Shown: positions 45,223 through 54,378 of the stretch, piece after piece
Layout: every line of letters begins with the position of its first letter
Position numbering within the stretch: position 1 is the first letter of the stretch
Assembly (NCBI RefSeq): GCF_003268475.1
Contig: NZ_MCIF01000002.1
Span: 1,058,395 to 1,122,394, forward strand
Direction: 5' to 3'
Length of the DNA stretch: 64,000 bases
Origin: Thermogemmatispora tikiterensis
GTDB lineage: Bacteria; Chloroflexota; Ktedonobacteria; Ktedonobacterales; Ktedonobacteraceae
The notes under the pieces: generated by a model
The model's input: the letters and a program-made list of their open reading frames with translations, nothing else
What the model was told of the DNA's origin: nothing
Database searches by the model: none
Made by a program: the position numbers and the translations under genes

Positions 45223-47919
45223 ATGCGCAAGCAACAGTCGCGACAGTGGCTCTGGGTCGTCCTGGCCATCGTGCTGCTGCTGGTCTGTCTGATGATTCTC
45301 AATCTGGCGACGGGCCGTCGATCCGGCAATGGCCAGGGAGTCAGTGGTCTGATTGCGCTCCTCACTTCGCCTGATTTCGTGGTGGCTTCGCTGGTGGCTA
45401 TGACACCGCTGTTGCTGGCTGCGCTGGGCGGGCTGTTCAACGAGCTGGCGGGAGTGCTGAATCTGGCACTGGAGGCTATCATGCTCTGCGGGGCCCTGGC
45501 GGCCTATATGGGTGCGCTGGCCGGGCATAGTCCCTGGGTCGGCCTGCTGCTGGCAATGGTGGTTGGGATGCTGATCGCTCTGGTGCATGCCTGGTTCTCG
45601 GTGACGCTCCGCGTCGATCAGATCGTGAGCGCGGTCGGTCTCAATCTCTTCGCAATGGCGGCTACGGCCTATGTGTTTCGCCTGCGCTTCGGCAACGTGT
45701 CGCAGTTCCCTTCAGCTCCCGGGTTTGGGACGCTTTCATTTCCGCTGCTCAGCTCGCTTCCCTACATCGGGCCAGCCTTCTTTCAGTTGAATGCCCTGGT
45801 CTATATCGCCCTGGCCCTGGTGCCGGTGACCTGGTTTGTTCTGTATCGCACCACCTGGGGCCTGGCCCTGCGCGCAGTCGGCGAGAAGCCGCTGGCGGCG
45901 ACCACGGTCGGCATCGAGGTACAGCGCGTACGCTATCTGGCCTTGCTGGTCTGCGGGGCTTTGGCTGGCGCTGGCGGCGCGGCCCTGGTGAGTGCCAGCG
46001 GTGTCAATGCTTTTCAGGAGAATATGACTGCCGGGCGCGGCTATGTGGCCTTTGCGGCGATCGTCTTCGGGCGCTGGCATCCTCTGGGCATTCTGTTGGG
46101 GGTGCTGCTCTTCGGCTTTGGCGATGCCTTGCAGATTCGCCTGCAAGCCTACGGTGTCAATGTGCCTTACCAACTGCTGGAGACGCTTCCTTACGTGATC
46201 ACGCTCCTGGCGCTGATGTTGCTGATGCGCAATGCACACGGCCCGGCGGCCAGTGGCCAGCCCTATGGGAACGAGGGGGCGCGCTCCTTTCTCAAGGATG
46301 CCACTGCCAGCGAAGAGAAGGCGACAGAGGAGACGACTCCAGCAACAGCGGGAACGGTGCTGGAGCTGCGTCAGATTGTGAAGCGCTTTCCGGGAGTAGT
46401 GGCAAACGATCATGTGACGCTGGCCATTCGCCGGGGAGAGATCCATGCCCTGCTTGGGGAGAACGGCGCTGGTAAGACGACGCTGATGAATATTGTCTAC
46501 GGCCTCTATCGCCCTGATGAGGGCCAGATCCTGGTTGAGGGGAGGCGCGCGCAGATCAGGACGCCGCGCGAGGCCATGCAGCTTGGTATCGGCATGGTGC
46601 ATCAGCATTTCATGCTGATTCCCGCGCTTTCAATCCTGGAAAACATTGTGTTGGGCACGAGGCCGGAGCGGGCGCCCTTGCTTGACCTGCGCCAGGCCGA
46701 GCAGCGTATTGCTCAGCTCGCTCAGAGTCTCGGGCTGGAAGCCTCACCCTATGAGCGCGTGCAGAATCTGACGCTCGGGCAGCAGCAGAAGGTCGAGATC
46801 ATGAAGGCGCTCTATCGGGGGGCGCGTCTGCTGATCCTCGATGAGCCTACGGCGGTGCTGACGCCCCAGGAGAGCGAGGAATTGTTTGCCCTCTTGCGCC
46901 GGTTGCGCGCCGAGGGCGTGACCATCATCTTTATCAGCCACAAGCTGAAAGAGGTGATGGCCATCAGCGATCGGGTGACGGTGATGCGCCTGGGGCGTGT
47001 GGTGCGCACGCTGGAGACGCGGCAGGCGACGCCAGCCGAGCTGGCCCGTCTGATGGTGGGGCGGGCAGTCGCACTAACGGTGATGAAGGAGGCGGCCAGG
47101 CCAGGTGAGGTCTGCTTGCGCCTGGAGCAGGTGCAGGCGCGTGGAGCCAACGGGCAGGCGGCCTTGCGTGGCATTTCGCTGGAGTTACGTTCCGGAGAGA
47201 TCCACGGTCTGGCTGGCGTTGATGGCAATGGGCAGAGCGAGCTACTGGAGGTCCTGATGGGCCTGCTCCGCGTTGAGGCGGGCCGTATCCTTTTCGAGGG
47301 GCGCGATATTACGATGCTCGATACGGCGGCGCGTCTGGATCTGGCCCTGGCCCATATTCCCGAGGATCGCCATCGGCAGGGTCTGATTCTGGATTTGACG
47401 GTGGCCGAGAATATGGTGCTGGATGTCTTTGACCACCCGCCCTACGCTCGCTACGGCTGGCGTCGTTTCAGGGCAGTAGTATCTCGGGCACGGCAGCTGA
47501 TGGCGGCTTTCGATGTGCGGGCGCCGGGTCCGCTGATCCCCATGCGCCATCTGTCAGGTGGCAATCAGCAGAAGGCCGTGCTGGCCCGCGCCTTGGGCCG
47601 CGAGCCACGCTTACTGATCGCCATGCAGCCAACGCGCGGCCTGGACGTAGGCGCCATCGCCTATGTCCATCGGCGCATTGTTGAGGCCCGCGATCGCGGC
47701 TGCGCGGTGCTGCTGATCTCCTCTGATCTCGACGAGATTCTGGCTCTGAGTGACCGCATCAGTGTGATCTACGAGGGGCGTATTCTGGAAACACTGCCAG
47801 CAGCAGCAGTCGATCTGACGCATCTAGGTCTGCTGATGGCGGGCACACGCCCAGAGCAGGTGCCGCAGCTACAGCCACAATCGCAGCGGCTGGTCAGCGG
47901 CGACTGGCCGGTGACTTAG
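45223..47919 (+). CDS. Fused BMP-type permease and tandem ATPase
   Basis: 898 residues in one uninterrupted frame. Residues 1 to about 345 are the second permease (NupQ/YufQ-like: LLLAALGGLFNELAGVLNLA, VDQIVSAVGLNLFA, RAVGEKPLAATTVGIEV). A charged/Thr linker (about 345-378) leads to two ABC domains of the NupO/RbsA type: first Walker A GENGAGKTTLMNIVYG, signature LTLGQQQKVEIMKAL, Walker B LLILDEPTAVLTP; second domain GVDGNGQSELLEVLMG, LSGGNQQKAVLARALG, LLIAMQPTRGLDVG. These are normally separate genes. GAGGGAG before the ATG at 45223 fixes the start. A 67-codon upstream extension would overlap the previous gene and is rejected. Confidence 0.9.
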   Translation: MRKQQSRQWLWVVLAIVLLLVCLMILNLATGRRSGNGQGVSGLIALLTSPDFVVASLVAMTPLLLAALGGLFNELAGVLNLALEAIMLCGALAAYMGALAGHSPWVGLLLAMVVGMLIALVHAWFSVTLRVDQIVSAVGLNLFAMAATAYVFRLRFGNVSQFPSAPGFGTLSFPLLSSLPYIGPAFFQLNALVYIALALVPVTWFVLYRTTWGLALRAVGEKPLAATTVGIEVQRVRYLALLVCGALAGAGGAALVSASGVNAFQENMTAGRGYVAFAAIVFGRWHPLGILLGVLLFGFGDALQIRLQAYGVNVPYQLLETLPYVITLLALMLLMRNAHGPAASGQPYGNEGARSFLKDATASEEKATEETTPATAGTVLELRQIVKRFPGVVANDHVTLAIRRGEIHALLGENGAGKTTLMNIVYGLYRPDEGQILVEGRRAQIRTPREAMQLGIGMVHQHFMLIPALSILENIVLGTRPERAPLLDLRQAEQRIAQLAQSLGLEASPYERVQNLTLGQQQKVEIMKALYRGARLLILDEPTAVLTPQESEELFALLRRLRAEGVTIIFISHKLKEVMAISDRVTVMRLGRVVRTLETRQATPAELARLMVGRAVALTVMKEAARPGEVCLRLEQVQARGANGQAALRGISLELRSGEIHGLAGVDGNGQSELLEVLMGLLRVEAGRILFEGRDITMLDTAARLDLALAHIPEDRHRQGLILDLTVAENMVLDVFDHPPYARYGWRRFRAVVSRARQLMAAFDVRAPGPLIPMRHLSGGNQQKAVLARALGREPRLLIAMQPTRGLDVGAIAYVHRRIVEARDRGCAVLLISSDLDEILALSDRISVIYEGRILETLPAAAVDLTHLGLLMAGTRPEQVPQLQPQSQRLVSGDWPVT

Positions 47920-48043
47920 CCGGCATTGGAGGCCAGGGCCAGGCTTTCGGTCTGGCCACGAGACACTGGCCTGGACCACAGAACTCTCTGGCTGAGTAGA
48001 CTGTACGTAGCGCTGCGGGATACATTCGCAAAGGGGGAAAACA

Positions 48044-48826
48044 ATGACGTTGACGCTGGAGGGACATACCGCTTTGGTGACGGGCGCCGGGCGCGGGATG
48101 GGACGCGCGATCGCGCTGCGCCTGGCCCGTGAGGGGGCACGAGTGGCCGTGGCTGATATCGATGAGCAGGGTACCGCCGCTGTGGCAGAGGAGATTCGGG
48201 CCGCTGGCGGCGAGGCGCTGCCGATACGGCTGGATGTGAGCCGGGAGGAGAGCGTGAATGAGGGAGTGCAGCAGGTCCGCGCGCGGCTGGGACCGATCAC
48301 GATCCTCATCAATAACGCCGGGATCTTCCGCGATACTCCTCTCCTGGAGTCTTCCTTGCAGGATTGGTATCTGAGCCTGGCTGTCAATCTGACTGGTCAG
48401 TTGCTCTGCGCTCGGGCAGTGGTACCCGATATGATTGCCCAGCGCTGGGGGCGTATTGTGAACCAGGCTTCGATGATGAGCAAGGTGGCTTTTGGGCGCG
48501 ACTATGCCTACTGTGCCTCTAAGACGGGCGTGCTGGGCTTGACACGCTCATTAGCAGTAGAGCTGGCTGGCTACAACATCTGCGTCAATGCCCTCTGCCC
48601 GGGCAATATTATGACCGCCATGCTGGAGGAGGTCGATCGGGCGGTGGCGGTGCGCGAAGGGAAAGAGCCAGGCCAGTTTCTGAGCGAGCGCCCGCGAGAC
48701 ATTCCTTTGGGGCGGCTGGGCAGGCCGGAGGATATCGCCGGCGTAGTAGCGTTTCTGTGTGGACCCGACGGCAGCTACATCACCGGTCAGGCGATCCATG
48801 TCGATGGCGGCCTCTATATGGCCTGA
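48044..48826 (+). CDS. Short-chain dehydrogenase/reductase (FabG-like)
   Basis: 260 residues. NAD(P) motif [17 protein letters not shown] in LINNAGIF, catalytic Ser in NQASMMS and Tyr/Lys in YCASKTG, plus the [12 protein letters not shown] end. Asp at the end of beta-2 (VADIDEQG) favours NAD+ over NADP+, consistent with an oxidative catabolic step. A purine-rich AAAGGGGGAAAA precedes the ATG. It sits between the importer and the E1 dehydrogenase genes, so it probably oxidises an alcohol intermediate of the same pathway. Confidence 0.88.
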   Translation: MTLTLEGHTALVTGAGRGMGRAIALRLAREGARVAVADIDEQGTAAVAEEIRAAGGEALPIRLDVSREESVNEGVQQVRARLGPITILINNAGIFRDTPLLESSLQDWYLSLAVNLTGQLLCARAVVPDMIAQRWGRIVNQASMMSKVAFGRDYAYCASKTGVLGLTRSLAVELAGYNICVNALCPGNIMTAMLEEVDRAVAVREGKEPGQFLSERPRDIPLGRLGRPEDIAGVVAFLCGPDGSYITGQAIHVDGGLYMA

Positions 48827-48877
48827 CAGCGGCCTGATCCCGTCTGTCTCGGGCCAGGTAAGGAAGGAGCAGAGAGC

Positions 48878-49918
48878 GTGCAATCGTTGGCCAGCTATAC
48901 GCCTGCTTTTCTCAAGGAACTGTATCGCAAGATGGTGCTGATCCGCCGCTTTGAGGAGCGGGCGGCAGAGCTGCGTAGCCTGGGCTACATCCCCGGCTTC
49001 CTGCACCCCTACATTGGCCAGGAAGCGGTAGCTGTGGGGGCCTGCGCGGCTCTTGGTCCGCACGACTACATTACCAGCACTCACCGTGGACATGGCCATA
49101 TTTTGGCACGTGGGGGCGATCCACGCTACATGTACGCCGAGTTGTTCGCCCGTCGCGATGGATACAACCGTGCGAAAGGCGGCTCGTTGCATATCGCCAA
49201 TATCGAGCTGGGGATCATCGGCGCTAATGGCATCGTCGGGGGCGGCATTCCGATCGCCGTGGGGGCCGGGCTGGCCCTCAAGCAGGCGCGCCAGATCGCC
49301 GTTCACCATCCCGACGATCCGCGGGCGCGGCGCGCCGATGGGGTAGCGGTGACCTTCTTTGGCGATGGGGCTTCCAATCAAGGAGCCTTTCATGAGTCGC
49401 TCAACCTGGCCGCTCTCTGGCGCCTACCGGTGATCTTCATCTGCGAGAACAACCTCTACGGCGAGTTTACACCACAGCACAAGCATCAGACGATCCGTGA
49501 TATCGCCACGCGCGCCAGCTCCTACGCTGTCCCCGGTCTGATCGCCGATGGCAACGATGTGCTGGATGTCTATCGCGTGGTCAGCAAGGCCGCCGAGGAG
49601 GCGCGCAAGGGGCATGGGCCAACCCTGGTCGAGTGCAAGACCTATCGCCACCGTGGTCACTACGAAGGGGACATGGGCCAGTACCGCCCTGCTGAGGAGG
49701 TGGCTTTCTGGCTGGAGGCCGATCCCATCAAGAACTATCGCCGCTTGCTGCTGGCCGGGGCAATCTGCACCGAGGAGGAGCTGCAGGCGCTTGATGAGGC
49801 AGTTGAGCAGGAGCTAGAGGAGGCCGTGGCCTTCGCCAAGGCCTCGCCGCATCCGGCGCCCGAGGAGGCGCTGGAGGATGTCTTTGTTGAAAGCTATGGG
49901 GGGAGGGCCTTACTATGA
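48878..49918 (+). CDS. Thiamine-diphosphate dehydrogenase E1 component, alpha subunit
   Basis: 346 residues from a GTG. The ThDP/Mg motif is FFGDGASNQGAFHESLNLAA followed by FICENNLYGEF; the start LYRKMVLIRRFEERAAELR, HRGHGHIL and KGGSLHIA are typical of acetoin/pyruvate dehydrogenase E1 alpha. The regulatory serine loop is present as THRGHYEG-like RHRGHYEGD. It decarboxylates a 2-oxo acid or cleaves acetoin with E1 beta, which overlaps it by ATGA. AAGGAGC lies upstream. Confidence 0.92.
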   Translation: MQSLASYTPAFLKELYRKMVLIRRFEERAAELRSLGYIPGFLHPYIGQEAVAVGACAALGPHDYITSTHRGHGHILARGGDPRYMYAELFARRDGYNRAKGGSLHIANIELGIIGANGIVGGGIPIAVGAGLALKQARQIAVHHPDDPRARRADGVAVTFFGDGASNQGAFHESLNLAALWRLPVIFICENNLYGEFTPQHKHQTIRDIATRASSYAVPGLIADGNDVLDVYRVVSKAAEEARKGHGPTLVECKTYRHRGHYEGDMGQYRPAEEVAFWLEADPIKNYRRLLLAGAICTEEELQALDEAVEQELEEAVAFAKASPHPAPEEALEDVFVESYGGRALL

Positions 49919-50943
49919 CTGCGACGTCCAGGGCCGAGAAGGAGCGCCGTCTGACCTACGCGCAGGCCATCCGCGAGGCGCTGGCCGAGGAGATGGAGCG
50001 CGATCCGTCGCTGCTGCTGCTCGGCGAGGATATCGGCGAGCCAGGAGGTGTCTTCGGCGTGACCCAGGGTCTGCTCCAGCGCTTTGGGGAGGAGCGTGTA
50101 CTCGATACGCCGATCTCCGAGGAGGCCGTCATCGGGGCAGCGCTCGGCGCGGCGCTCCTCGGCGTGCCAACGGTGGCGGAAATCATGTTCAGCGATTTCG
50201 CCACGCTGGCAATGGATCAGATTGTCAACCAGGCCGCCAAGTTTCGCTACATGACCGGCGGACGCACCAGCGCGCCGCTGGTGATCCGTATGGTGACAGG
50301 TACAGCGGGCGCAACAGCAGCCCAGCACTCGCAGAGCCTGGAAGCCTGGTTCACGGCCACACCAGGACTGAAGGTCGTGACTGCCTCAACGCCCGCCGAT
50401 GCCAAGGGCTTGCTCAAGAGCGCCATCCGCGACCCCGATCCAGTGCTCTTTTTCGAGCATAAGCTGCTCTACAACAGCCGTGGCGCGGTACCGGCAGATG
50501 ACTACTGCATTCCGCTGGGGGAGGGCCGCGTGGCTCGCGAGGGAAGCGATGTGACGCTCGTGGCTTATCTGTATATGCTGCCGCGCGCGCTGAAGGCGGC
50601 TGAGATGCTGGCCCGCGAGGGCATCTCAGTCGAGGTATGGGACCCGCGCACGCTGGTGCCTTTCGACCGCGATGGTCTGCGTCGTTCTCTGGAGAAGACT
50701 GGGCGCCTGGTGATCGCTCAGGAGGCCCCACGCCGCAACGGCTTCTGCGCGGAGATCGCCGCTATCGCAGCTGAGGAGTTTTTCCCGCTGCTGAAGGCGC
50801 CGATCAAGCGCGTCTGTGGTACGAATACACCCATGCCCTACGCTCCTGAGCTGGAGCAGTTTGTCATTCCCGATGAGGAGCGCATCGCCGCCGGGGTGCG
50901 CGAGGTGCTGTACAACGCAGTGCGCGCCGCACCAGGTGGCTGA
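49915..50943 (+). CDS. Thiamine-diphosphate dehydrogenase E1 component, beta subunit
   Basis: 342 residues. LTYAQAIREALAEEMERD, LLLLGEDIGEPGGVFGVTQGL, the ThDP-activating Glu in SEEAVIGAALGAAL, and the C-terminal transketolase domain DVTLVAYLYMLPRALKAAE with VWDPRTLVPFD are complete. It forms the E1 heterotetramer with the preceding alpha subunit. No E2 acyltransferase gene follows, only a lipoyl-domain protein. Confidence 0.93.
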   Translation: MTATSRAEKERRLTYAQAIREALAEEMERDPSLLLLGEDIGEPGGVFGVTQGLLQRFGEERVLDTPISEEAVIGAALGAALLGVPTVAEIMFSDFATLAMDQIVNQAAKFRYMTGGRTSAPLVIRMVTGTAGATAAQHSQSLEAWFTATPGLKVVTASTPADAKGLLKSAIRDPDPVLFFEHKLLYNSRGAVPADDYCIPLGEGRVAREGSDVTLVAYLYMLPRALKAAEMLAREGISVEVWDPRTLVPFDRDGLRRSLEKTGRLVIAQEAPRRNGFCAEIAAIAAEEFFPLLKAPIKRVCGTNTPMPYAPELEQFVIPDEERIAAGVREVLYNAVRAAPGG

Positions 50944-51018
50944 TGACCGGTGTGGTCCCCGTGCCTGGCGGCCCCGGGGACCGCGATGGATGGGCAAGGC
51001 AGAAAGGAGTCAGCCGCT

Positions 51019-51282
51019 ATGGCAGAAACCATTGCCATGCCGAAGTGGGGCCTGACGATGGAAGAGGGGACCATTGTCGAGTGGATGGTCGGCGAGGGCG
51101 ATACGGTACAGAAAGGGGATGTGCTGGCAATCGTGGAGACGGAAAAGACCTCTGTCGAGCTGACGTCGCCTTTTAGTGGCGTCGTGGCCCGCGTCCTGGT
51201 GGCCGATGGGGAGACGGTCCCGGTGGGCACGCCGCTGCTGCTTCTGGCCAGTAGTCCAGAGGAGGCCGCTCAGCTCCGCTGA
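51019..51282 (+). CDS. Stand-alone lipoyl/biotinyl-domain protein
   Basis: 87 residues. One lipoyl domain: MPKWGLTMEEGTIVEWMVGEGD, then the modified Lys in VETEKTSVEL, then GTPLLLL. It would carry the acyl group made by the adjacent E1. AAAGGAG upstream fixes the ATG at 51019; the in-frame codons before it are unlikely to be translated. E2-type proteins normally continue with a peripheral-subunit-binding and a catalytic domain; here the frame stops 16 residues after the last strand, followed by no acyltransferase. Confidence 0.88.
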   Translation: MAETIAMPKWGLTMEEGTIVEWMVGEGDTVQKGDVLAIVETEKTSVELTSPFSGVVARVLVADGETVPVGTPLLLLASSPEEAAQLR

Positions 51283-51460
51283 TGGCGCGCGAGTCCGCTC
51301 GGCCCGCTCTCGGGGGAGAGGCCACTGCCGGCGAGCGCTTCGAGATGGGGAGCAAGGAGCGCCCGCCAGAGTCTGTACGTGTTGCGGGGAAGCATATTAA
51401 GATATATCTGCTAAGGAGTATAACCGCATATGAGACTACACAGATAGAGGAATCTCAGAG

Positions 51461-52300
51461 ATGAGCAAAACTGAAGCGGAAGCGGCTATCAGGCCACTTC
51501 ATCTTTCCACTGCGCGTAGCAGTGCAGCAGAGCAGCTACGACAATTGATTGAGAGCGGTCACTTTGCCCCTGGCGACCGCCTGCCCAGTGAGCGCAAGCT
51601 GGCCGAGTTGCTCGGGGTCAGTCGCACAATGGTGCGCGAAGCTATCAGCACCCTGGAGGCCATCGGTCTTATCGAGGTGCGCCACGGCAGTGGCAGCTAC
51701 GTGACCGCGGAGGTGCCTCAACACAGCGTGTCCGCCATGTGGAGTGCCTGGTACATTGCCCATCGTCAGGACCTGATTCATCTGCTCCAGGTACGTGAGG
51801 CACTGGAGAGCAAAGCCGCCGCTCTGGCCGCGCAGCGGTCTCGTCCGATGCTGGTAATGCGATTACGCAAAATTCTGGAGAGGATGCGCAGCGCCGGCGA
51901 GCATGGCCAGATCGATGAGGTTTCAGCTCTCGATAGCGAGTTTCACAGCGCCATTGTCAAGGCAAGCGAGAATCCGATCCTCATTCAGCTGCTACTGTCG
52001 CTCAACGCTGTGCTCGATAACGATCGGCTGGTCGTCTTCAGTCTGCCCGATCGTCTTCAACGCTCGCTGCACGACCACGAGTGCATCATTCGGGCCATCG
52101 AGGAGCGCGATCCTCTGGCGGCTCAGGCTGCGCTCCACGAGCACTTTGAGAGCGTTCTGAAGGATGTCGAGTCACCGCGACGGCAGACTCAGGCTGGTAG
52201 CGCGCATCATCAGGACCGGGAAGGGCCTCGGCCTCAGTCGAAGTCGACGGTGCCTGAGCCTGTTCCGACCACAGGGGGGCGAGAGCCATGCCAGTCGTGA
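51461..52300 (+). CDS. GntR-family transcriptional regulator with FCD (FadR C-terminal) domain
   Basis: 279 residues. Winged helix at about 20-88: LRQLIESGHFAPGDRLPSERKLAE, LLGVSRTMVREAISTLEAIG and EVRHGSGSYV. The FCD domain follows with metal-type ligands Asp and His in ALDSEFHSAI and His in HDHECIIRAI and LHEHFESV; small carboxylates or the pathway substrate are usual ligands. The last ~35 residues are low-complexity. GAGGAA precedes the ATG. It is the only DNA-binding regulator in the island and thus the candidate to bind the palindromes at 41722 and 41813. It overlaps the tautomerase gene by 13 bases. Confidence 0.92.
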   Translation: MSKTEAEAAIRPLHLSTARSSAAEQLRQLIESGHFAPGDRLPSERKLAELLGVSRTMVREAISTLEAIGLIEVRHGSGSYVTAEVPQHSVSAMWSAWYIAHRQDLIHLLQVREALESKAAALAAQRSRPMLVMRLRKILERMRSAGEHGQIDEVSALDSEFHSAIVKASENPILIQLLLSLNAVLDNDRLVVFSLPDRLQRSLHDHECIIRAIEERDPLAAQAALHEHFESVLKDVESPRRQTQAGSAHHQDREGPRPQSKSTVPEPVPTTGGREPCQS

Positions 52301-52539
52301 TCATCGAGATGTACCCTGGGCGCACGCCTGAGCAGAAGCGGGCCTTGGTGAAGGCGGTCACGGAAGCAATGGTCGAGTATGCTGGGGCACGCCCTGATCA
52401 TCTGCATGTCATTTTGCACGAGGTCGCACCGGAAAACTGGGCCCTGGCTGGGCGCCTGGGGACTGAACGCGACTCGGTCAGCGATCTTCCTGGCGGTGGT
52501 GGCAACGCGCCATCTACGCAGGAGGAAGGAGGAGGCTAA
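52288..52539 (+). CDS. 4-Oxalocrotonate tautomerase-family protein
   Basis: 83 residues. The catalytic Pro follows the initiator Met (MPVVIIEMYPGRTPEQKRAL), and the helix AVTEAMVEYAG and the strand HLHVILHEVAPENWALAG match the 4-OT family, which shifts double bonds in enols or dienols. Family members are about 62 residues; a Gly/Ser-rich tail of 20 residues is added here. It overlaps the regulator gene upstream and the VOC gene downstream. Confidence 0.88.
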   Translation: MPVVIIEMYPGRTPEQKRALVKAVTEAMVEYAGARPDHLHVILHEVAPENWALAGRLGTERDSVSDLPGGGGNAPSTQEEGGG

Positions 52540-52907
52540 TGGCGACGATCCGCGGGGTCTCCCATCTCTTGTTACAGACCAACGATCTGGCCCGCGCTGA
52601 GCGCTTCTATGTGGAGGTGCTTGGCTTCCATGTACGCGAGCGCACGACTTTCCGCGATGGGCGCCCACTGGTGGTCATGCACGAGGGCCTGGGCCTGACC
52701 GAGCTGACCGAGGAAGGGAAGCGCCTCCGCCAGAAGGCAGGCCAAAGCCTGGAGCATGTGGCCTTTCGTGTCGAGAATATCGCTCAGCTTGAGCGAGACC
52801 TGCGTATCGCCGGGGTGACGATTGTCGATGGGCCGAAGCCAACCGCTTACGGGACTTCGCTCTATTTTCTCGATCCCGACGGTGTGCGGATTGAGTGTCA
52901 CGATTAG
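52539..52907 (+). CDS. VOC-superfamily (glyoxalase/dioxygenase-like) protein
   Basis: 122 residues with two beta-alpha-beta-beta-beta modules. ISHLLLQTNDLARAERFYVEV-like start (GVSHLLLQTNDLARAERFY), EHVAFRVENIAQLERDL in the second module and the end LYFLDPDGVRIECHD. His, Glu and His/Glu positions suit a divalent metal. Such proteins isomerise, cleave or bind small molecules. It overlaps the tautomerase stop codon by one base (TAATG). Confidence 0.87.
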   Translation: MATIRGVSHLLLQTNDLARAERFYVEVLGFHVRERTTFRDGRPLVVMHEGLGLTELTEEGKRLRQKAGQSLEHVAFRVENIAQLERDLRIAGVTIVDGPKPTAYGTSLYFLDPDGVRIECHD

Positions 52908-53246
52908 GCCGCTATCAGCAGACTCGACCAGACTACACGCCGACCGCGACGCCCGACGCTAGCGGCGGTGTGTGGCATGGCTCCTATCATTCGGTCAGCC
53001 TGTACTGGCGGGCAACCTGATGGGCAGACAATTGGCTTCCTGGCCCGGGAGGCTTTTCCGTTCCCAGGCCGGGCCGCTGGCTGCCGGGAGAGCAACCAAT
53101 GAGTTGCTGTAGCATATCAGCAACATAACAGGTTTTAAGATAAGAAACAGGCAAACTGCACAACCACGCACGTCGCCGATCCTGGGGGGCAGTGTCGCCT
53201 CTACGCAAGGGAAACAGCGAGGTGCAGCCTATTGAGGAACAGCTTT
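52908..53246 (+). other. Gene-free spacer in the catabolic island
   Basis: 339 bases. GTTGCTG (53103-53109) and CAGCAAC (53118-53124) form a 7-bp inverted repeat with an 8-base gap that could be an operator, followed by an AT-richer stretch (TAAGATAAG) suited to a promoter. Upstream, GGCCCGG and CCGGGCC segments near 53040-53080 could form a hairpin ending the previous operon. None is strong. Confidence 0.4.
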
Positions 53247-54362
53247 ATGTCCAGCGAGATTATTGCCAGACAGCGCGTCGCCATGCAGGAACGGGGGCTA
53301 GACGCGCTGGTCATCGCCTCGCCCGAGAACATCGCCTACACCGCTGATGTGGTGGTTCCATCACAGACCATCGTACGCCATCGCCTGGTCTATTGCCTGG
53401 TACCGCTGCAGGGCGAAGCTGAAATCATTGTGGTCGACATCGAGGAGAGTTTCGTCAGGGGCACGGCCTCGATTCCTTCGGTCATTGCTTATAACGAATT
53501 TACCGAAGATCCGACGCGCCTGTTAGCTGAGCGCCTGCGTGCCGCTGGTCTGGCCCAGGGGCGCATCGGTCTTGAATACACCGCCATTTCGCAGAAGAGC
53601 TACGAGACGCTGCGCGAGGCCCTGCCACGAGCGACCTTCGTGGCCTGTGATATGCTGCTGAGCGAGCTGCGCATGATCAAGACGCCGGGGGAGCTGGCAA
53701 AGTTGCGCGCCGTTGGGAAGGCGGCGGAGCGGGCGGCTCGTCAGGCTTTCGAGCAAGTCCGCGCGGGTATGACTGAGATGGAGCTAGGCCAGCTGATTAC
53801 CGATGCCTATCTGGCCAACGGCGGCGATCGTCTGACGATGCTGGTGGTTGGCGCTGGAGAGCGCAGCGGCCTGGCCAATGCGGCCCCGACGCGCCGTCCT
53901 CTGCGCTATGGCGATCTGGTGCGCATCGATGTGATCGGCACCGGCCAGCTCTACTATTCGGATGTGGCGCGGACCGCCGTCGTCGGGAAGGCCAGCGAGG
54001 AGCAGCTGCGCACCTGGTCCCACATGGTGGAGGCGCGCAAGGCCGCCCTTGATGGTATTCGTCCCGGCCAGAGTACGCGCGCCCTCTACCAGCGCTACGC
54101 GGCCCAGATGGAGCGCTGGGGGCTGCCCCCGATCAAGTTTCTCGGGCATGGCCTGGGCCTGACCCTCCACGAGGAGCCGTATCTTGGCCCCTATACCGAT
54201 ATCACCTTGCAGCCGGGCATGGTGCTCTGTATCGAGCCGCTCTGCTGGTATCCCGACCGTTGGGGCGTGCAGTACGAGGATGAGCTGATCGTGACCGAGG
54301 ACGGCTACGAGCTGATTACGGATCAGTATGACGCTTCGGAGCTGTTCGTAATCCCCGCTTGA
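53247..54362 (+). CDS. M24-family metallohydrolase (Xaa-Pro aminopeptidase/creatinase fold)
   Basis: 371 residues. The creatinase N-terminal domain covers about 1-125; the pita-bread domain follows with metal ligands Asp in VRIDVIG, Asp in YYSDVARTA, His in FLGHGLGLTLHE, Glu in LCIEPLCWY and Glu in QYEDELIVTEDG. It may cleave Xaa-Pro peptides, but creatinase-type C-N hydrolysis suits the neighbourhood of amidohydrolases. GAGGAA lies seven bases before the ATG at 53247; the TTG five codons upstream is less likely. Confidence 0.88.
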   Translation: MSSEIIARQRVAMQERGLDALVIASPENIAYTADVVVPSQTIVRHRLVYCLVPLQGEAEIIVVDIEESFVRGTASIPSVIAYNEFTEDPTRLLAERLRAAGLAQGRIGLEYTAISQKSYETLREALPRATFVACDMLLSELRMIKTPGELAKLRAVGKAAERAARQAFEQVRAGMTEMELGQLITDAYLANGGDRLTMLVVGAGERSGLANAAPTRRPLRYGDLVRIDVIGTGQLYYSDVARTAVVGKASEEQLRTWSHMVEARKAALDGIRPGQSTRALYQRYAAQMERWGLPPIKFLGHGLGLTLHEEPYLGPYTDITLQPGMVLCIEPLCWYPDRWGVQYEDELIVTEDGYELITDQYDASELFVIPA

Positions 54363-54378
54363 AAGGACGAGCAGGCCG

